A stretch of 34,555 nucleotides of DNA, from contig DULF01000171.1 in NCBI GenBank assembly GCA_012840535.1, positions 1 to 34,555 on the forward strand. Reading direction: 5' to 3'. Below the pieces are notes generated by a model. The model did not search any database. It saw only the letters and a list, made by a program, of their open reading frames with translations, and was not told the origin of the DNA. Below are positions 15,497 through 23,822 of the stretch, piece by piece. Numbering within the stretch: the stretch's first letter is position 1; each line of letters starts with the position of its first letter. This stretch comes from Clostridiaceae bacterium. GTDB lineage: Bacteria; Bacillota; Clostridia; Acetivibrionales; DUMB01. Both the position numbers and the translations under genes were made by a program.

Positions 15497-16360
15497 TTGC
15501 TGGTAGCTGCAGTCTTAAATTTTATTATTGCGGCGCAGATGGCGGGAAAAATCTTTGTCTACATGGACAGGCACCTGATTGAAGCCTTGGGGATGAGGGC
15601 TGCAGAGAAATCCGTTTATAAAAGGTGTAAAAACCTTGTGAAACAATCAATTGAGAGATATGAAAAAAAGGAAAAACTTCACGGCATTTATATTAAAGCC
15701 AAAGCTAAAATGAAAAAAACCGGTTACCGTGGACAATATGCGGCAGCCGTCTATTTATTCGTAAAGTACATAGTAACTGCAGCCTTGTTCCTTGTCGCCC
15801 TTGTCATAAATTTTCCGTCTTTTGCTCAGCCCTTGATAATTGCCGCGCTTAATGTGATTGTTGTTGAGCTGGTGCTGGCTTATAAAAAAAGAAAGTTTAA
15901 TCTGAAGTTTCAGAAGAATGCATACAAGATTTATAAGTACCTGCATAACCAGATATCATCCGGGGTGAAGGTTACCGATGCGATAAAAACCGTTTATGAA
16001 GTGATTGACGACAGGGACCTGCGGGGAGTCCTGGTTGAACTGGCGGCAAGGTACGGACTGACCCTTGATATAGATGCTTCTCTTGAAGAATTCAAGGCAA
16101 ATTTTGACAACCATGAAGCTGAGACCTTATGTGTAGCGTTGAAACAGGGGGTGATAACCGGGGATAACAAGGACCTTTTGGAACGCCAGGAGGATGTCAT
16201 GTTCAAAAAGTACTTCAATTACATTCAGGCGGAGACTGACAGCTGCAAGGCAAGAAGCGTTTTGGCGGCAGCAATGTTTGTTGCCATAATTGTCATAATG
16301 ATAACGGTTCCGCTTCTTAATGACGTTACGGATGCAATTCAAAGCATCTTTTCAAATTGA
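15497..16360 (+). CDS. tadC: TadC-like pilus platform protein (start uncertain)
   Basis: This is the second F-family platform protein. From the TTG at 15497 it has 287 residues, with membrane segments at about 1-15, 90-125 (two) and 262-280. The F-domain has KYLHNQISSGVKVTDAIKTV and ETLCVALKQGVITGDNKDLL. The start is odd. AGGGAGG (15445-15451) points to an ATG at 15459 with good spacing, but that ATG reads only Met-Gly-stop. The true frame is open upstream of 15497 without ATG or GTG. One extra base in the GGG at 15461-15463 would make that ATG open the gene as MGIIQAIGIHTYFLLVAAV. So there may be a one-base deletion here, real or technical, or use of an unusual start codon. Confidence 0.82.
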   Translation: MLVAAVLNFIIAAQMAGKIFVYMDRHLIEALGMRAAEKSVYKRCKNLVKQSIERYEKKEKLHGIYIKAKAKMKKTGYRGQYAAAVYLFVKYIVTAALFLVALVINFPSFAQPLIIAALNVIVVELVLAYKKRKFNLKFQKNAYKIYKYLHNQISSGVKVTDAIKTVYEVIDDRDLRGVLVELAARYGLTLDIDASLEEFKANFDNHEAETLCVALKQGVITGDNKDLLERQEDVMFKKYFNYIQAETDSCKARSVLAAAMFVAIIVIMITVPLLNDVTDAIQSIFSN

Positions 16361-16407
16361 TAGCTGAAAGACGAATACTAACGTAGGTTTAAGGAGGTAT
16401 TGTCCTT

Positions 16408-16641
16408 ATGAAAAAAAAGAAGAATTTCATTGGCACAATTCTTTTAAGAGGAAGAATATTGCTAAACAGGGAAGAAGGCTTTGGAATGAACGAACTGCTT
16501 GGTGTAGCTGCAGCATTGATTCTTGCTGCTTTTATAGTAATACCCGGCTTAAAGGAACTTGCACGAAGCGTTATGGATATGCTGGAAAGCTGGTGGGGAA
16601 AGATTGTTAATGAAGCATTCCAGTGGCCAGGCAGCCAATGA
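16408..16641 (+). CDS. flp: Flp-like type IVb prepilin
   Basis: The 77-residue product carries a type IV prepilin signal. A basic 24-residue leader ends EEG, followed by FGMNE, so cleavage after Gly24 would leave Phe at +1 and Glu at +5. A hydrophobic helix follows (LLGVAAALILAAFIVIPGL) and then a short amphipathic tail ending FQWPGSQ. The mature peptide would have 53 residues, typical of Flp pilins. AAGGAGGT lies ten bases before the ATG. It sits after the platform genes, consistent with being the main pilus subunit or a pseudopilin. No prepilin peptidase gene is in the window, so the processing enzyme must be elsewhere. Confidence 0.82.
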   Translation: MKKKKNFIGTILLRGRILLNREEGFGMNELLGVAAALILAAFIVIPGLKELARSVMDMLESWWGKIVNEAFQWPGSQ

Positions 16642-16669
16642 GAAATGAATATTACGGAGGTAGCCTTGC

Positions 16670-17047
16670 ATGCCGGCAAAAGCTGTTGTATCGGGAATTA
16701 TTCTTATCATGATAGTTGTTTTCCTTGTTTTTACCGTGGAATTCTTTATCCCCCTTTCCGTTAAATCAGACATGAATATGGTTTGCAGAAGCGCCTTGTT
16801 AAAAATGGAGATGGAAGGCGGACTGAGCAGCGGGAACAGGTCGGATTTAATAGAGAAATTGAGTGAAATAGGGCTGTCAAATATTACTGTTGAAGGGACT
16901 GAGCAGGCAAAGCAGGGTGAAAGGATAAGGCTCCGGGTTGAAGCGGATTTCGTATATAATAAGCTGACAGGTCTTTTTTCACGCACTGATGTGACTCAAC
17001 GGATGATTTATCAAAAGACTGCCATAGTAAGAAAGGTTGTAAACTGA
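16670..17047 (+). CDS. TadE-like minor pilin or pseudopilin (DUF4320-like?)
   Basis: The 125-residue protein has one N-terminal membrane helix (residues ~5-27, VVSGIILIMIVVFLVFTVEF) and a ~95-residue extracytoplasmic domain. That domain has a helix (RSALLKMEMEGGLSSGN) and a strand-rich end (ERIRLRVEADFVYNKLTG). Single-pass proteins of this layout next to flp are usually TadE/TadF-like. The sequence also recalls DUF4320 proteins of clostridial Tad loci, which I cannot verify. There is no clear G-x-x-x-x-E cleavage motif. CGGAGGT precedes the ATG. The stop overlaps the next start by one base (TGATG), so the two are coupled. Confidence 0.72.
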   Translation: MPAKAVVSGIILIMIVVFLVFTVEFFIPLSVKSDMNMVCRSALLKMEMEGGLSSGNRSDLIEKLSEIGLSNITVEGTEQAKQGERIRLRVEADFVYNKLTGLFSRTDVTQRMIYQKTAIVRKVVN

Positions 17048-17592
17048 TGAAATGTCCAGGAAGACTGAGCTTGAAAAACTGCTGTAAAGGGAGTTCAGTT
17101 GTAGATGTTGTAATATGGGCGGCTATAATTGTTTTTGTAATAATGCCGGTATTTGCAGCAGTCATTGAAAAATTCATCTTGCTTAATAAAATCCAGGTAA
17201 TTAAAGACGCCGTAGACATTACGAATATTTCGACTTATAATTCAATCGTAGCTGAATACCTTGGAAAAACAATAGTAGAATTCGACAGGGATAAGGTTTA
17301 CAACATATATAGAGAGCTGCTCTCAGAGAATTTGAACCTTAATTGGGATCTTTCGCCGAGGGATGGATCAATAGCGAAAGGTAATGTCAGGATAGAATCA
17401 ATAGTCTTATATACAAGCCAATTTCCCGCGGTATGTCCCGAAGGTTTGGAAATTAAGCGTCCTGCTGTGCACAGCGTAGTAACGGTGCCTATTAAGCCGG
17501 CACTGTTCAGTGAGATGATATTAAACATGTTGGGGAAACAAAATATAGAACTTAAGATACATGTGGATTCGGATATACCCCTGGACAAATGA
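17047..17592 (+). CDS. TadE-like pilus protein
   Basis: The 181-residue product has a short basic N-terminus with two Cys (NCCKGSS), then GSSVVDVVIWAAIIVFVIMP. This resembles the TadE start, where a Glu or Asp follows the glycine and one helix crosses the membrane (about 19-42). The rest is extracytoplasmic and includes IVAEYLGKTIVEFDRDKVYN and, near residue 130, PAVCPEGLEIKRPAVHSVVT. Its ATG shares an A with the previous stop. It is likely a minor pilus subunit or assembly factor. The call rests on topology and context more than on strong motif conservation. Confidence 0.72.
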   Translation: MKCPGRLSLKNCCKGSSVVDVVIWAAIIVFVIMPVFAAVIEKFILLNKIQVIKDAVDITNISTYNSIVAEYLGKTIVEFDRDKVYNIYRELLSENLNLNWDLSPRDGSIAKGNVRIESIVLYTSQFPAVCPEGLEIKRPAVHSVVTVPIKPALFSEMILNMLGKQNIELKIHVDSDIPLDK

Positions 17593-17633
17593 CAGCATGT
17601 TATGGATAAAAGCAATTGAAGGGGATGGTTTTA

Positions 17634-18290
17634 ATGAGGAAGCTGAGATTCATTTTTTTAACTATAATTATTGCTTTTGTACTTCTTGCAGCTGAAATCA
17701 TACTTATAAGGAGCGTGTCAGAATATGAGCCTAAGTTAAGCGTCGTGTTTGCCAGGACAAAAATACCCGAGGGAACGCTCATAAAATCCGGCATGCTTGA
17801 AGAGAAGAAAATTAGCGCCGGCGCGGTCCATAAACAGTCGGTGAGGAACCCGGACGAGATAATAGGAAAGGTAACAAGAGTAGAAATTGAAGAAGGGGAA
17901 ATGATATTAAATACAAAACTGATTGAATCAGGCGAGATGGAAGAACTAAGTTCCATAGATGAAAAAAGCCGGCTGTTTACCGTAGAATTCAACCCTGACC
18001 AGGCAAATGGCTGGAGGCTTAAAGCAGGCCAATATGTTGATATAATATATATACCTAAGGGTGTATATGAGCTGCCGGGAGGCACGGGCATGTCAGGCAT
18101 AAAGAGGATAAGAAATGTCAAAATAGCTGCAATTATCGACAATAACGGAAACCTGGTAAGGGACCTGAACAGGACATCTCTTCCCAGGTATATTTCATTC
18201 GAAGTCAACGACAGCCTGGATGAATTTCTGGCATATGCCAAAGATAATGGCAGGCTGGAAGTCTCAGTAATACCATTTAAAGATTACTAA
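17634..18290 (+). CDS. cpaB: CpaB/RcpC-like SAF-domain pilus assembly protein
   Basis: CpaB/RcpC proteins are membrane-anchored periplasmic or surface parts of Tad systems with a SAF domain related to antifreeze and sialic acid synthase folds. The 218-residue product has a membrane anchor at about 5-26. The SAF segment follows at ~35-95: VVFARTKIPEGTLIKSGML, then ARG-free EIIGKVTRVEIEEGEMIL. A beta-rich C-terminal half has KAGQYVDIIYIPKGVYELPG. I chose the ATG at 17634, since AAGGGGA lies eight bases upstream; nearer in-frame starts overlap that site. It closes the structural part of the Tad operon. Confidence 0.85.
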   Translation: MRKLRFIFLTIIIAFVLLAAEIILIRSVSEYEPKLSVVFARTKIPEGTLIKSGMLEEKKISAGAVHKQSVRNPDEIIGKVTRVEIEEGEMILNTKLIESGEMEELSSIDEKSRLFTVEFNPDQANGWRLKAGQYVDIIYIPKGVYELPGGTGMSGIKRIRNVKIAAIIDNNGNLVRDLNRTSLPRYISFEVNDSLDEFLAYAKDNGRLEVSVIPFKDY

Positions 18291-18306
18291 ACATGGAGGT
18301 AACGGT

Positions 18307-18540
18307 ATGGCGGATGTAAAGTTTGAAATCAAAAAGAGTTATGGAGTCATTGGCGAGGGAACAAAAGGATGGAAGAAGGAGGTGAATCTGGTAAGCTGGA
18401 ACGGCAGAAAGCCAAAGCTGGATATAAGAGACTGGGATGAAAACCACGAAAGGATGGGAAGAGGAATAACCCTGGACAGAGAGGAAGCGGAAGCGTTAAG
18501 GGAAGTGCTGCAGAATATTGACCTTAGTGAGATTGAATAA
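18307..18540 (+). CDS. ydbC: YdbC/PC4 family single-stranded DNA-binding protein
   Basis: This 77-residue protein matches the bacterial YdbC-like branch of the PC4 (p15) coactivator fold, which binds single-stranded DNA or RNA as a dimer. Nearly the whole length is diagnostic: KFEIKKSYGVIGEGTKGWKK, then EVNLVSWNGRKPKLDIRDWD and HERMGRGITLDREEAEALRE. ATGGAGGT precedes the start, 16 bases after cpaB, so it is read with the Tad operon or from its 3' end. Its role there is unknown; it may simply be a neighbouring housekeeping gene. Confidence 0.93.
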   Translation: MADVKFEIKKSYGVIGEGTKGWKKEVNLVSWNGRKPKLDIRDWDENHERMGRGITLDREEAEALREVLQNIDLSEIE

Positions 18541-18601
18541 TGTATTGGCTCATTCTCGTTAATTTTAGACACATGTAAGGCAAAAAGTCCATATTTTGTT
18601 T

Positions 18602-18620
18602 AAGGGGCTTAACGCCCCTT
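18602..18620 (+). terminator. Hairpin after ydbC, possible terminator
   Basis: AAGGGGC (18602-18608) pairs with GCCCCTT (18614-18620) over seven base pairs with a TTAAC loop. The tail is TAAAAATAT rather than a T-run, so termination would be weak or need a factor. It is the only candidate end for the Tad operon before the AraC gene. Confidence 0.45.
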
Positions 18621-18645
18621 TAAAAATATCCCATAACATGGATAC

Positions 18646-18675
18646 TTGACCGTTAAAAGAGGTATGATATAGAAT
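18646..18675 (+). promoter_or_regulatory. Candidate sigma-A promoter for the AraC regulator
   Basis: TTGACC (18646-18651) and TAGAAT (18670-18675) match five of six positions each, with an 18-base spacer. It lies ~75 bases before the AraC start and after the ydbC hairpin. Confidence 0.5.
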
Positions 18676-18749
18676 GGTAAGCAGGAAGTATTGTTTTTAT
18701 ATATGTACATCCTTTCAGAGGTAATAAATGGGAAGGGAGACTTGCTTCA

Positions 18750-19670
18750 ATGAAGGATGTTGTTTTGCCGAGAGCCTGGGAAAGCGTGCTTAGCTCTTCC
18801 GGCTTCATGCCTGTTATTGTTAAAACCATAGAGAGATATCATGACCCAAAATGGACCATGGAACCTAATATTCATGATTTTTTTGAAATGGTTTACATGA
18901 AAAGGGGAAAGATGATATTCGAAATATCCGGGCATCCTGTTGATATGGGACCTAATGATATAATAATAATAAAACCTAACCAGTACCATAAATTTATAGT
19001 GAAATCAGAACCGGGATGTGAGTTTATTGTACTGAGTTTTAAATTTGAGAATAAAATAAATGGAGAGTATTCCGAGGTTTCACTTGAGGATTTTCTTAAC
19101 TTCGTCAGCAACAAGGAGACTGGGCCTTTTATTACTCTTAAAGTATGCCAGAAAAACGAGATAATTACTTTGCTGGACAGGATATTGAAGGAAAGGGAGA
19201 GTAACGAAGTTGACAGCGAGTTCTTAAACTACCTTTTAATACTTGAGTTGTTTGTATATATCTCAAGAGCCCTTAAAATGGAATGGGAGAACAGTATAAA
19301 GGACCATAGCCCAAAGCTTAAAGAACTGATACAAATTGCTGTAAATTTTATAAACAACAATTATGAGAGGGATATTTCGCTAAAGGATATAGCAAAATTT
19401 GTATTTTTAAGTCCCAGTTATTTCACCAGGGCTTTTAAGGAGGAAATGAACATAAGCCCCATAAGCTATCTTTTAAAAGTTAGGATTGAAAGGGCTAAAG
19501 AGCTTCTTGCGGAAACAGACCACAAAGTAAGCGATATTGCCCTCAGTGTCGGATTTTCAAATCAGCAGCGGTTTAATGAAATTTTTAAAAAACACGTCAA
19601 GACAACACCTCTGCAGTACAGAAGACAGGTCACGGAAAAGAAAAGGCAAGGCTTTAATTCTTCTTTGTAA
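18750..19670 (+). CDS. AraC family transcriptional regulator
   Basis: The 306-residue product has an N-terminal cupin-like sensor (IHDFFEMVYMKRGKMIFEIS, then GPNDIIIIKPNQYHKF) at about 35-110. The C-terminal AraC double helix-turn-helix covers about 200-297. It has NNNYERDISLKDIAKFVFLS, PSYFTRAFKEEMNISPISYL, and the second helix with VSDIALSVGFSNQQRFNEIF. Such regulators usually respond to a sugar or related ligand. It stands between the Tad operon and leuCDB and points towards leuC, with ~217 bases between them. Its target is not evident. GAAGGGAG lies before the ATG. Confidence 0.9.
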   Translation: MKDVVLPRAWESVLSSSGFMPVIVKTIERYHDPKWTMEPNIHDFFEMVYMKRGKMIFEISGHPVDMGPNDIIIIKPNQYHKFIVKSEPGCEFIVLSFKFENKINGEYSEVSLEDFLNFVSNKETGPFITLKVCQKNEIITLLDRILKERESNEVDSEFLNYLLILELFVYISRALKMEWENSIKDHSPKLKELIQIAVNFINNNYERDISLKDIAKFVFLSPSYFTRAFKEEMNISPISYLLKVRIERAKELLAETDHKVSDIALSVGFSNQQRFNEIFKKHVKTTPLQYRRQVTEKKRQGFNSSL

Positions 19671-19757
19671 CCGGAAATTTTTAATGTACAGATAATCAAA
19701 ATAAATCAGCTTAGTCAAAAAACGTTAAAAAGTTGTTCAACATAAGTAAATAACAGG

Positions 19758-19850
19758 TAGAAGTGCCTCACCGAAAACTATATAATTTTGTATCGTAACC
19801 GCATTATATCCGCATTATAAATTATAGCGGCATTACAACAGCGGTATTGT
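19758..19850 (+). promoter_or_regulatory. leuC upstream region: possible promoter and repeated CCGCATTATA/AGCGG elements
   Basis: A consensus -10, TATAAT, lies at 19781-19786, with only a poor -35 (TAGAAG) at the right distance. Just downstream CCGCATTATA occurs twice (19799-19808, 19810-19819). Two related opposite-sense units follow, AGCGGCATTACAAC and AGCGGTATTGTAG (from 19826 to ~19852). They could be operator copies or alternative RNA pairings controlling leuCDB. I see no T-box or leader peptide. Confidence 0.4.
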
Positions 19851-19887
19851 AGTTTGTTGCGGTGCAATAGCTGGAGGTGAAGTTCGA

Positions 19888-21162
19888 ATGGGAATGACGA
19901 TGACTCAAAAAATACTGGCGGATCACGCAGGGATGGATAAGGTTGTAGCTGGACAATTGATAAAGGCCAGGCTTGATATGGTGCTTGGAAATGATATTAC
20001 AACACCTGTGGCTGTAAAGGAATTCAGGAAAATTGGCGCTAAAAAAGTATTTGATGTCAATAAAATCGCTATAGTGCCTGACCACTTTACACCGAATAAA
20101 GATATTAAGTCTGCAGAACAAGTTAAGTATATAAGAGAATTCGCAAGAGAAATGGGAATTGTCAATTTTTTTGAAGTAGGGCAGATGGGTGTGGAACATG
20201 CACTTCTTCCGGAAAAAGGACTGGTGGTACCTGGGGATGTTGTTATCGGCGCAGATTCACATACATGCACTTATGGAGCTTTGGGAGCTTTCTCAACAGG
20301 CGTCGGAAGTACAGACATGGCAGCAGGCATGGCTACCGGTGAAGCCTGGTTTAAAGTGCCTGAAGCCATAAAGTTTGTGCTCAAAGGCAAAAAGGGAAAA
20401 TGGGTAAGCGGCAAGGACATAATACTCCATATAATTGGAATGATAGGCGTTGACGGGGCGCTTTACAAATCAATGGAATTCAGCGGCGAGGGACTAAGCT
20501 GCCTCTCAATGGATGACAGATTTTCCATGGCCAACATGGCTATAGAAGCAGGCGGCAAGAACGGAATTTTTGATGTGGATGAAAAGACAATTGAATATGC
20601 CAAGGAGCATTCCACAAAGCCATATAAAATATACAAGGCCGATGATGACGCGGAATATGTGGAAACGTATGAAATAGACCTGGGAACTTTAAGGCCGACA
20701 GTGGCATTTCCGCATTTGCCTGAAAACACAAAGACCATAGATGAAGTAGGAGATATAAAAATTGACCAGGTGGTTATCGGGTCATGCACAAATGGCAGGA
20801 TTGAGGACCTCAGAATAGCTGCCGAGGTTTTAAAAGGCAGGAAGGTTCATCCGGATGTAAGATGTATCATAATTCCTGCGACACAGAAGATATGGAAGCA
20901 GGCTATGCTCGAAGGGCTCTTTGAAATTTTTATCGATGCCGGAGCGGCGGTAAGCACACCTACCTGTGGGCCATGTCTCGGAGGGCATATGGGAATTCTG
21001 GCAAAGGGCGAAAGAGCTGTAGCCACTACGAACAGAAACTTTATTGGCAGGATGGGGCACCCTGAAAGCGAAGTATACCTTGCAAGCCCTGCAGTGGCAG
21101 CGGCATCAGCGGTGATGGGGAAAATTGCCTCACCGGAGGAGGTTGTCGATTATGGAGATTAG
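19888..21162 (+). CDS. leuC: 3-isopropylmalate dehydratase large subunit (type 2)
   Basis: LeuC with LeuD isomerises 2-isopropylmalate to 3-isopropylmalate in leucine synthesis, using a [4Fe-4S] cluster. The 424-residue length and sequence fit the shorter LeuC2/HacA-like type. The cluster ligands are visible: Cys300 in GSCTNGR and Cys360/Cys363 in [30 protein letters not shown] (about residues 117-136) and [20 protein letters not shown] near the end are aconitase-family signatures. GGAGGTGA precedes the ATG. The last 11 bases overlap leuD. leuA is not in the window. Confidence 0.97.
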   Translation: MGMTMTQKILADHAGMDKVVAGQLIKARLDMVLGNDITTPVAVKEFRKIGAKKVFDVNKIAIVPDHFTPNKDIKSAEQVKYIREFAREMGIVNFFEVGQMGVEHALLPEKGLVVPGDVVIGADSHTCTYGALGAFSTGVGSTDMAAGMATGEAWFKVPEAIKFVLKGKKGKWVSGKDIILHIIGMIGVDGALYKSMEFSGEGLSCLSMDDRFSMANMAIEAGGKNGIFDVDEKTIEYAKEHSTKPYKIYKADDDAEYVETYEIDLGTLRPTVAFPHLPENTKTIDEVGDIKIDQVVIGSCTNGRIEDLRIAAEVLKGRKVHPDVRCIIIPATQKIWKQAMLEGLFEIFIDAGAAVSTPTCGPCLGGHMGILAKGERAVATTNRNFIGRMGHPESEVYLASPAVAAASAVMGKIASPEEVVDYGD

Positions 21163-21649
21163 AGGAAAAGCAATTAAATACGGAGACAATGTGGACACAG
21201 ATGTTATTATACCTGCCAGGTACTTGAATACTTCAGACCCTGTAGAACTGGCCAGGCACTGCATGGAGGATCTGGACCCGGATTTTGCCAAAAAAGTTAG
21301 GCCGGGGGATATAATGGTTGCAGGCAAAAATTTTGGATGCGGCTCGTCAAGGGAGCACGCGCCAATTGCAATAAAGGCTTCAGGGATTTCCTGCGTCATT
21401 GCGGAAACCTTTGCACGCATTTTTTACAGGAATTCGATAAATATTGGCCTCCCCATTCTTGAATGCCCTGAAGCCGCAAAAGATATTTCTGACGGCGATG
21501 AAGTTGCTGTGGATTTGGGGACAGGGAAAATAACCAACCTTTCAAATGGCAGGACTTATGTCAGCATGCCGTTCCCCGATTTTATAAAAGAAATAATTGA
21601 ATCTGACGGTTTGATCGGTTATGTGAAAAAACAAACGGCAGGAAAATGA
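21152..21649 (+). CDS. leuD: 3-isopropylmalate dehydratase small subunit
   Basis: LeuD is the swivel domain that completes the LeuCD active site. The 165-residue product has [20 protein letters not shown], then [20 protein letters not shown], the conserved small-subunit signature. The length fits the short partner of LeuC2. I chose the ATG at 21152, 11 bases inside leuC, because GGAGGAGGT lies eight bases upstream at 21135-21143. An upstream in-frame start lacks such a site and would add a non-conserved arginine-rich leader. Confidence 0.97.
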   Translation: MEIRGKAIKYGDNVDTDVIIPARYLNTSDPVELARHCMEDLDPDFAKKVRPGDIMVAGKNFGCGSSREHAPIAIKASGISCVIAETFARIFYRNSINIGLPILECPEAAKDISDGDEVAVDLGTGKITNLSNGRTYVSMPFPDFIKEIIESDGLIGYVKKQTAGK

Positions 21650-21676
21650 TGATATGTGTGAGTGGAGGACTGTACT

Positions 21677-22765
21677 ATGAAGTTTGATATTGCTGTGCTG
21701 CCTGGTGATGGAATCGGACCGGAGATTATTAATCAGGCTGTCAATGTGCTGAAAAAAATAGCCGAAATATACGGGCATGAGTTTAACATGAGGGAAGGCT
21801 TAATGGGAGGTTGTTCCATTGATGAATGTGGTGAACCTCTGCCGGGGGAGACTTTAAAACTTTGCAAGTCCAGTGATGCCGTATTGCTGGGAGCGGTAGG
21901 CGGCCCAAAATGGGATTCGCTCCCAGGTGATAAGAGGCCTGAGGCAGGTCTTCTTGGTTTGCGTGCAGGCCTTGAACTCTTTGCAAATTTAAGACCTGCT
22001 GTCATATACACTGCCCTTAAGGATGCATCCCCGCTGAGGGCTGATATTGTGAAGGACGGAATAGATATTATGGTAGTTCGTGAGCTTACAGGGGGTATAT
22101 ATTTTGGAAAAAGAGGGCGGGTTAATGGCGGCCCGATGGGGGAATCCGCGTTCGATACCGAAGTGTACAGTGTTGCAGAGGTGGAGAGGATAGCAAGGGT
22201 TGCATTTGAAATTGCCATGAAGAGAAGAAAGGTTGTTACGTCGGTTGACAAAGCCAATGTGCTTGAAAGTTCAAGACTTTGGAGAGAAGTTGTTATAAGG
22301 GTTTCCGGGGAATACCCAGAGGTTTCCCTTAACCACATGTATGTGGACAATGCGGCAATGCAGCTAATAAGAAATCCCGAGCAGTTTGACGTTATTGTCA
22401 CCACAAATATATTCGGCGATATCCTTTCGGATGAGGCTTCCATGATTACCGGCTCCATAGGCATGCTTCCGTCTGCAAGTCTTGGAAAGGGCAAGCCTGG
22501 ACTGTATGAACCTATTCATGGCTCCGCGCCGGACATTGCAGGCCAGAATAAGGCAAATCCGATAGCTGCCATACTGTCAGCCGCAATGATGCTGAGATAC
22601 TCATTTGGCCTTGAAACTGAAGCCGCAAGTATTGAATCTGCAGTCGTTAACGTCCTGAATAAAGGATACAGGACAGCGGACATAGCTTCAAAAGGCGCAA
22701 AAGTTGTCGGAACTTATGAGATGGGGCAGCTTGTGGCAGATGAAGTGGAAAGCTTAAATTCATAA
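21677..22765 (+). CDS. leuB: 3-isopropylmalate dehydrogenase
   Basis: LeuB oxidises and decarboxylates 3-isopropylmalate with NAD. The 362-residue product begins [17 protein letters not shown] and shows [11 protein letters not shown], the substrate arginines in [32 protein letters not shown] and [38 protein letters not shown] follows, with the metal Asp residues, and [19 protein letters not shown] near the end. The ATG at 21677 has GGAGG eight bases upstream; a GTG at 21662 is less likely. It follows leuD by 27 bases and is followed by a clear terminator, so leuCDB is one unit. Confidence 0.98.
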   Translation: MKFDIAVLPGDGIGPEIINQAVNVLKKIAEIYGHEFNMREGLMGGCSIDECGEPLPGETLKLCKSSDAVLLGAVGGPKWDSLPGDKRPEAGLLGLRAGLELFANLRPAVIYTALKDASPLRADIVKDGIDIMVVRELTGGIYFGKRGRVNGGPMGESAFDTEVYSVAEVERIARVAFEIAMKRRKVVTSVDKANVLESSRLWREVVIRVSGEYPEVSLNHMYVDNAAMQLIRNPEQFDVIVTTNIFGDILSDEASMITGSIGMLPSASLGKGKPGLYEPIHGSAPDIAGQNKANPIAAILSAAMMLRYSFGLETEAASIESAVVNVLNKGYRTADIASKGAKVVGTYEMGQLVADEVESLNS

Positions 22766-22778
22766 CCGTTCTCCCGTT

Positions 22779-22816
22779 ACAGACTTCTGTTCTACGGAAG
22801 TCTGTTTTCTTGTTTT
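22779..22816 (+). terminator. Intrinsic terminator after leuB
   Basis: ACAGACTTC (22779-22787) pairs perfectly with GAAGTCTGT (22797-22805) around a nine-base loop. The tail TTTTCTTGTTTT follows at once. Position and form are classic for the end of leuCDB. Confidence 0.88.
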
Positions 22817-22846
22817 CAGTAGGAACGTCCTATTACCTATTGACTA

Positions 22847-22876
22847 TTGATAGCAGCTTCGTTTGGACTATATAAT
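22847..22876 (+). promoter_or_regulatory. Sigma-A promoter of the receiver/GGDEF-like gene
   Basis: TTGATA (22847-22852) and TATAAT (22871-22876) are 18 bases apart. It follows the leuB terminator and lies ~35 bases before the ATG at 22912. Confidence 0.65.
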
Positions 22877-22911
22877 AGAATTAATAGCCTATTATAAAGG
22901 AGAATAGCTTG

Positions 22912-23763
22912 ATGCAGTGTACTATTTTAACTGTTGACGAACTTGAGATAGTAAGGTCTGAACTTGTTGAAATATTAAAAGATCAGAATGTTGAAATAAT
23001 TAACGCTGTAAATGAAGCAGAAGCGTTAAAAATCATAGGGAAGGATGGACATTCTATTGATATCATAATTTGGGCGGTTAATACCGCGGATCTCAAGTCT
23101 TTTGAAGCTTTAAAGAGGGTTAAAGGAAATCATTTATGCAAGGATATTCCGATAATAGTTGTTTCAAGTTTAACTGATAAAAAATACGTTATAAAAGCTA
23201 TTGAGTCAGGCGCAGTAGAATATATTGCCAAACCATATGATGAAAATGCAGTTGTAAAAAAAATAAGCAGGGTTGCAGGGTTTCTAAACAAATTGTATAA
23301 CTTTGAAATCACAGAAGATATTATAACATTTAGCTTTAGTGAAATGTCCAATAGAGAAATTAAAGCCGCCAGCAGAGGGGGATACCCCCTGACGTTTATG
23401 CTTGTTTCAGTTATACCGAATGACGACTTAATCAAATCTGAATACCAAAAAGAAATCAGTTCTCTTACAAGCATAATAAACAGGGTTATCAGGTCTAATT
23501 TAAGGGAGACGGACACGTCTTTTCATAACGGTGTGAATAAGCTTATGCTGCTGCTTCCATTTGCTGACAGTAAAGGGGCAAAAGTTATTGAGAAAAGGAT
23601 ATATGAACTGTTTGAAAACCATACAATCATAAGGAAAAAGAATAATGGGCATAAGTTATTTATAACCAGCGTGTCATACCCGGAAGATGGAAAAGTAAAG
23701 GACAAACTCCTTCAAAAACTTGAAGAAAATTATAATAATTTTCTTAGGTCGAAGGGAGCATAG
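22912..23763 (+). CDS. Receiver domain plus degenerate GGDEF-like domain, probably inactive in both
   Basis: The 283-residue product begins with a response-regulator fold (1-122): ILTVDE (5-10) for the acidic pocket, VVSS (83-86) for the switch Ser/Thr, and AKP with Lys107. The phosphorylated Asp is missing, since the strand reads DIIIWAVNT (50-58) with Trp/Ala where Asp should be. Residues ~140-275 look like a diguanylate cyclase fold: NREIKAASRGGYPLTFMLVS at the start, SNLRETDTSFHNGVNKLMLL at the core, and AKVIEKRIYEL. The GGDEF signature is replaced by HNGVNKL. So it is probably a binding or scaffold protein, not an enzyme. A TTG three bases before the ATG is an alternative start. The receiver is clear; the GGDEF relation is my reading. 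Confidence 0.82.
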   Translation: MQCTILTVDELEIVRSELVEILKDQNVEIINAVNEAEALKIIGKDGHSIDIIIWAVNTADLKSFEALKRVKGNHLCKDIPIIVVSSLTDKKYVIKAIESGAVEYIAKPYDENAVVKKISRVAGFLNKLYNFEITEDIITFSFSEMSNREIKAASRGGYPLTFMLVSVIPNDDLIKSEYQKEISSLTSIINRVIRSNLRETDTSFHNGVNKLMLLLPFADSKGAKVIEKRIYELFENHTIIRKKNNGHKLFITSVSYPEDGKVKDKLLQKLEENYNNFLRSKGA

Positions 23764-23822
23764 GACAATATTAATTTACCTTCCTGACGACACGCCTCAA
23801 TATATAGCTTCAAAGTTTAGCT

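Noticed and set aside
19671-19887. T-box or leucine leader peptide before leuC
   Set aside because: No conserved TGGNACC-like element, no short Leu-rich frame and no terminator/antiterminator pair could be found.
21733-22494. Long - strand open frame opposite leuB (253 codons)
   Set aside because: leuB is certain on the + strand, and the antisense product shows no recognisable motif.
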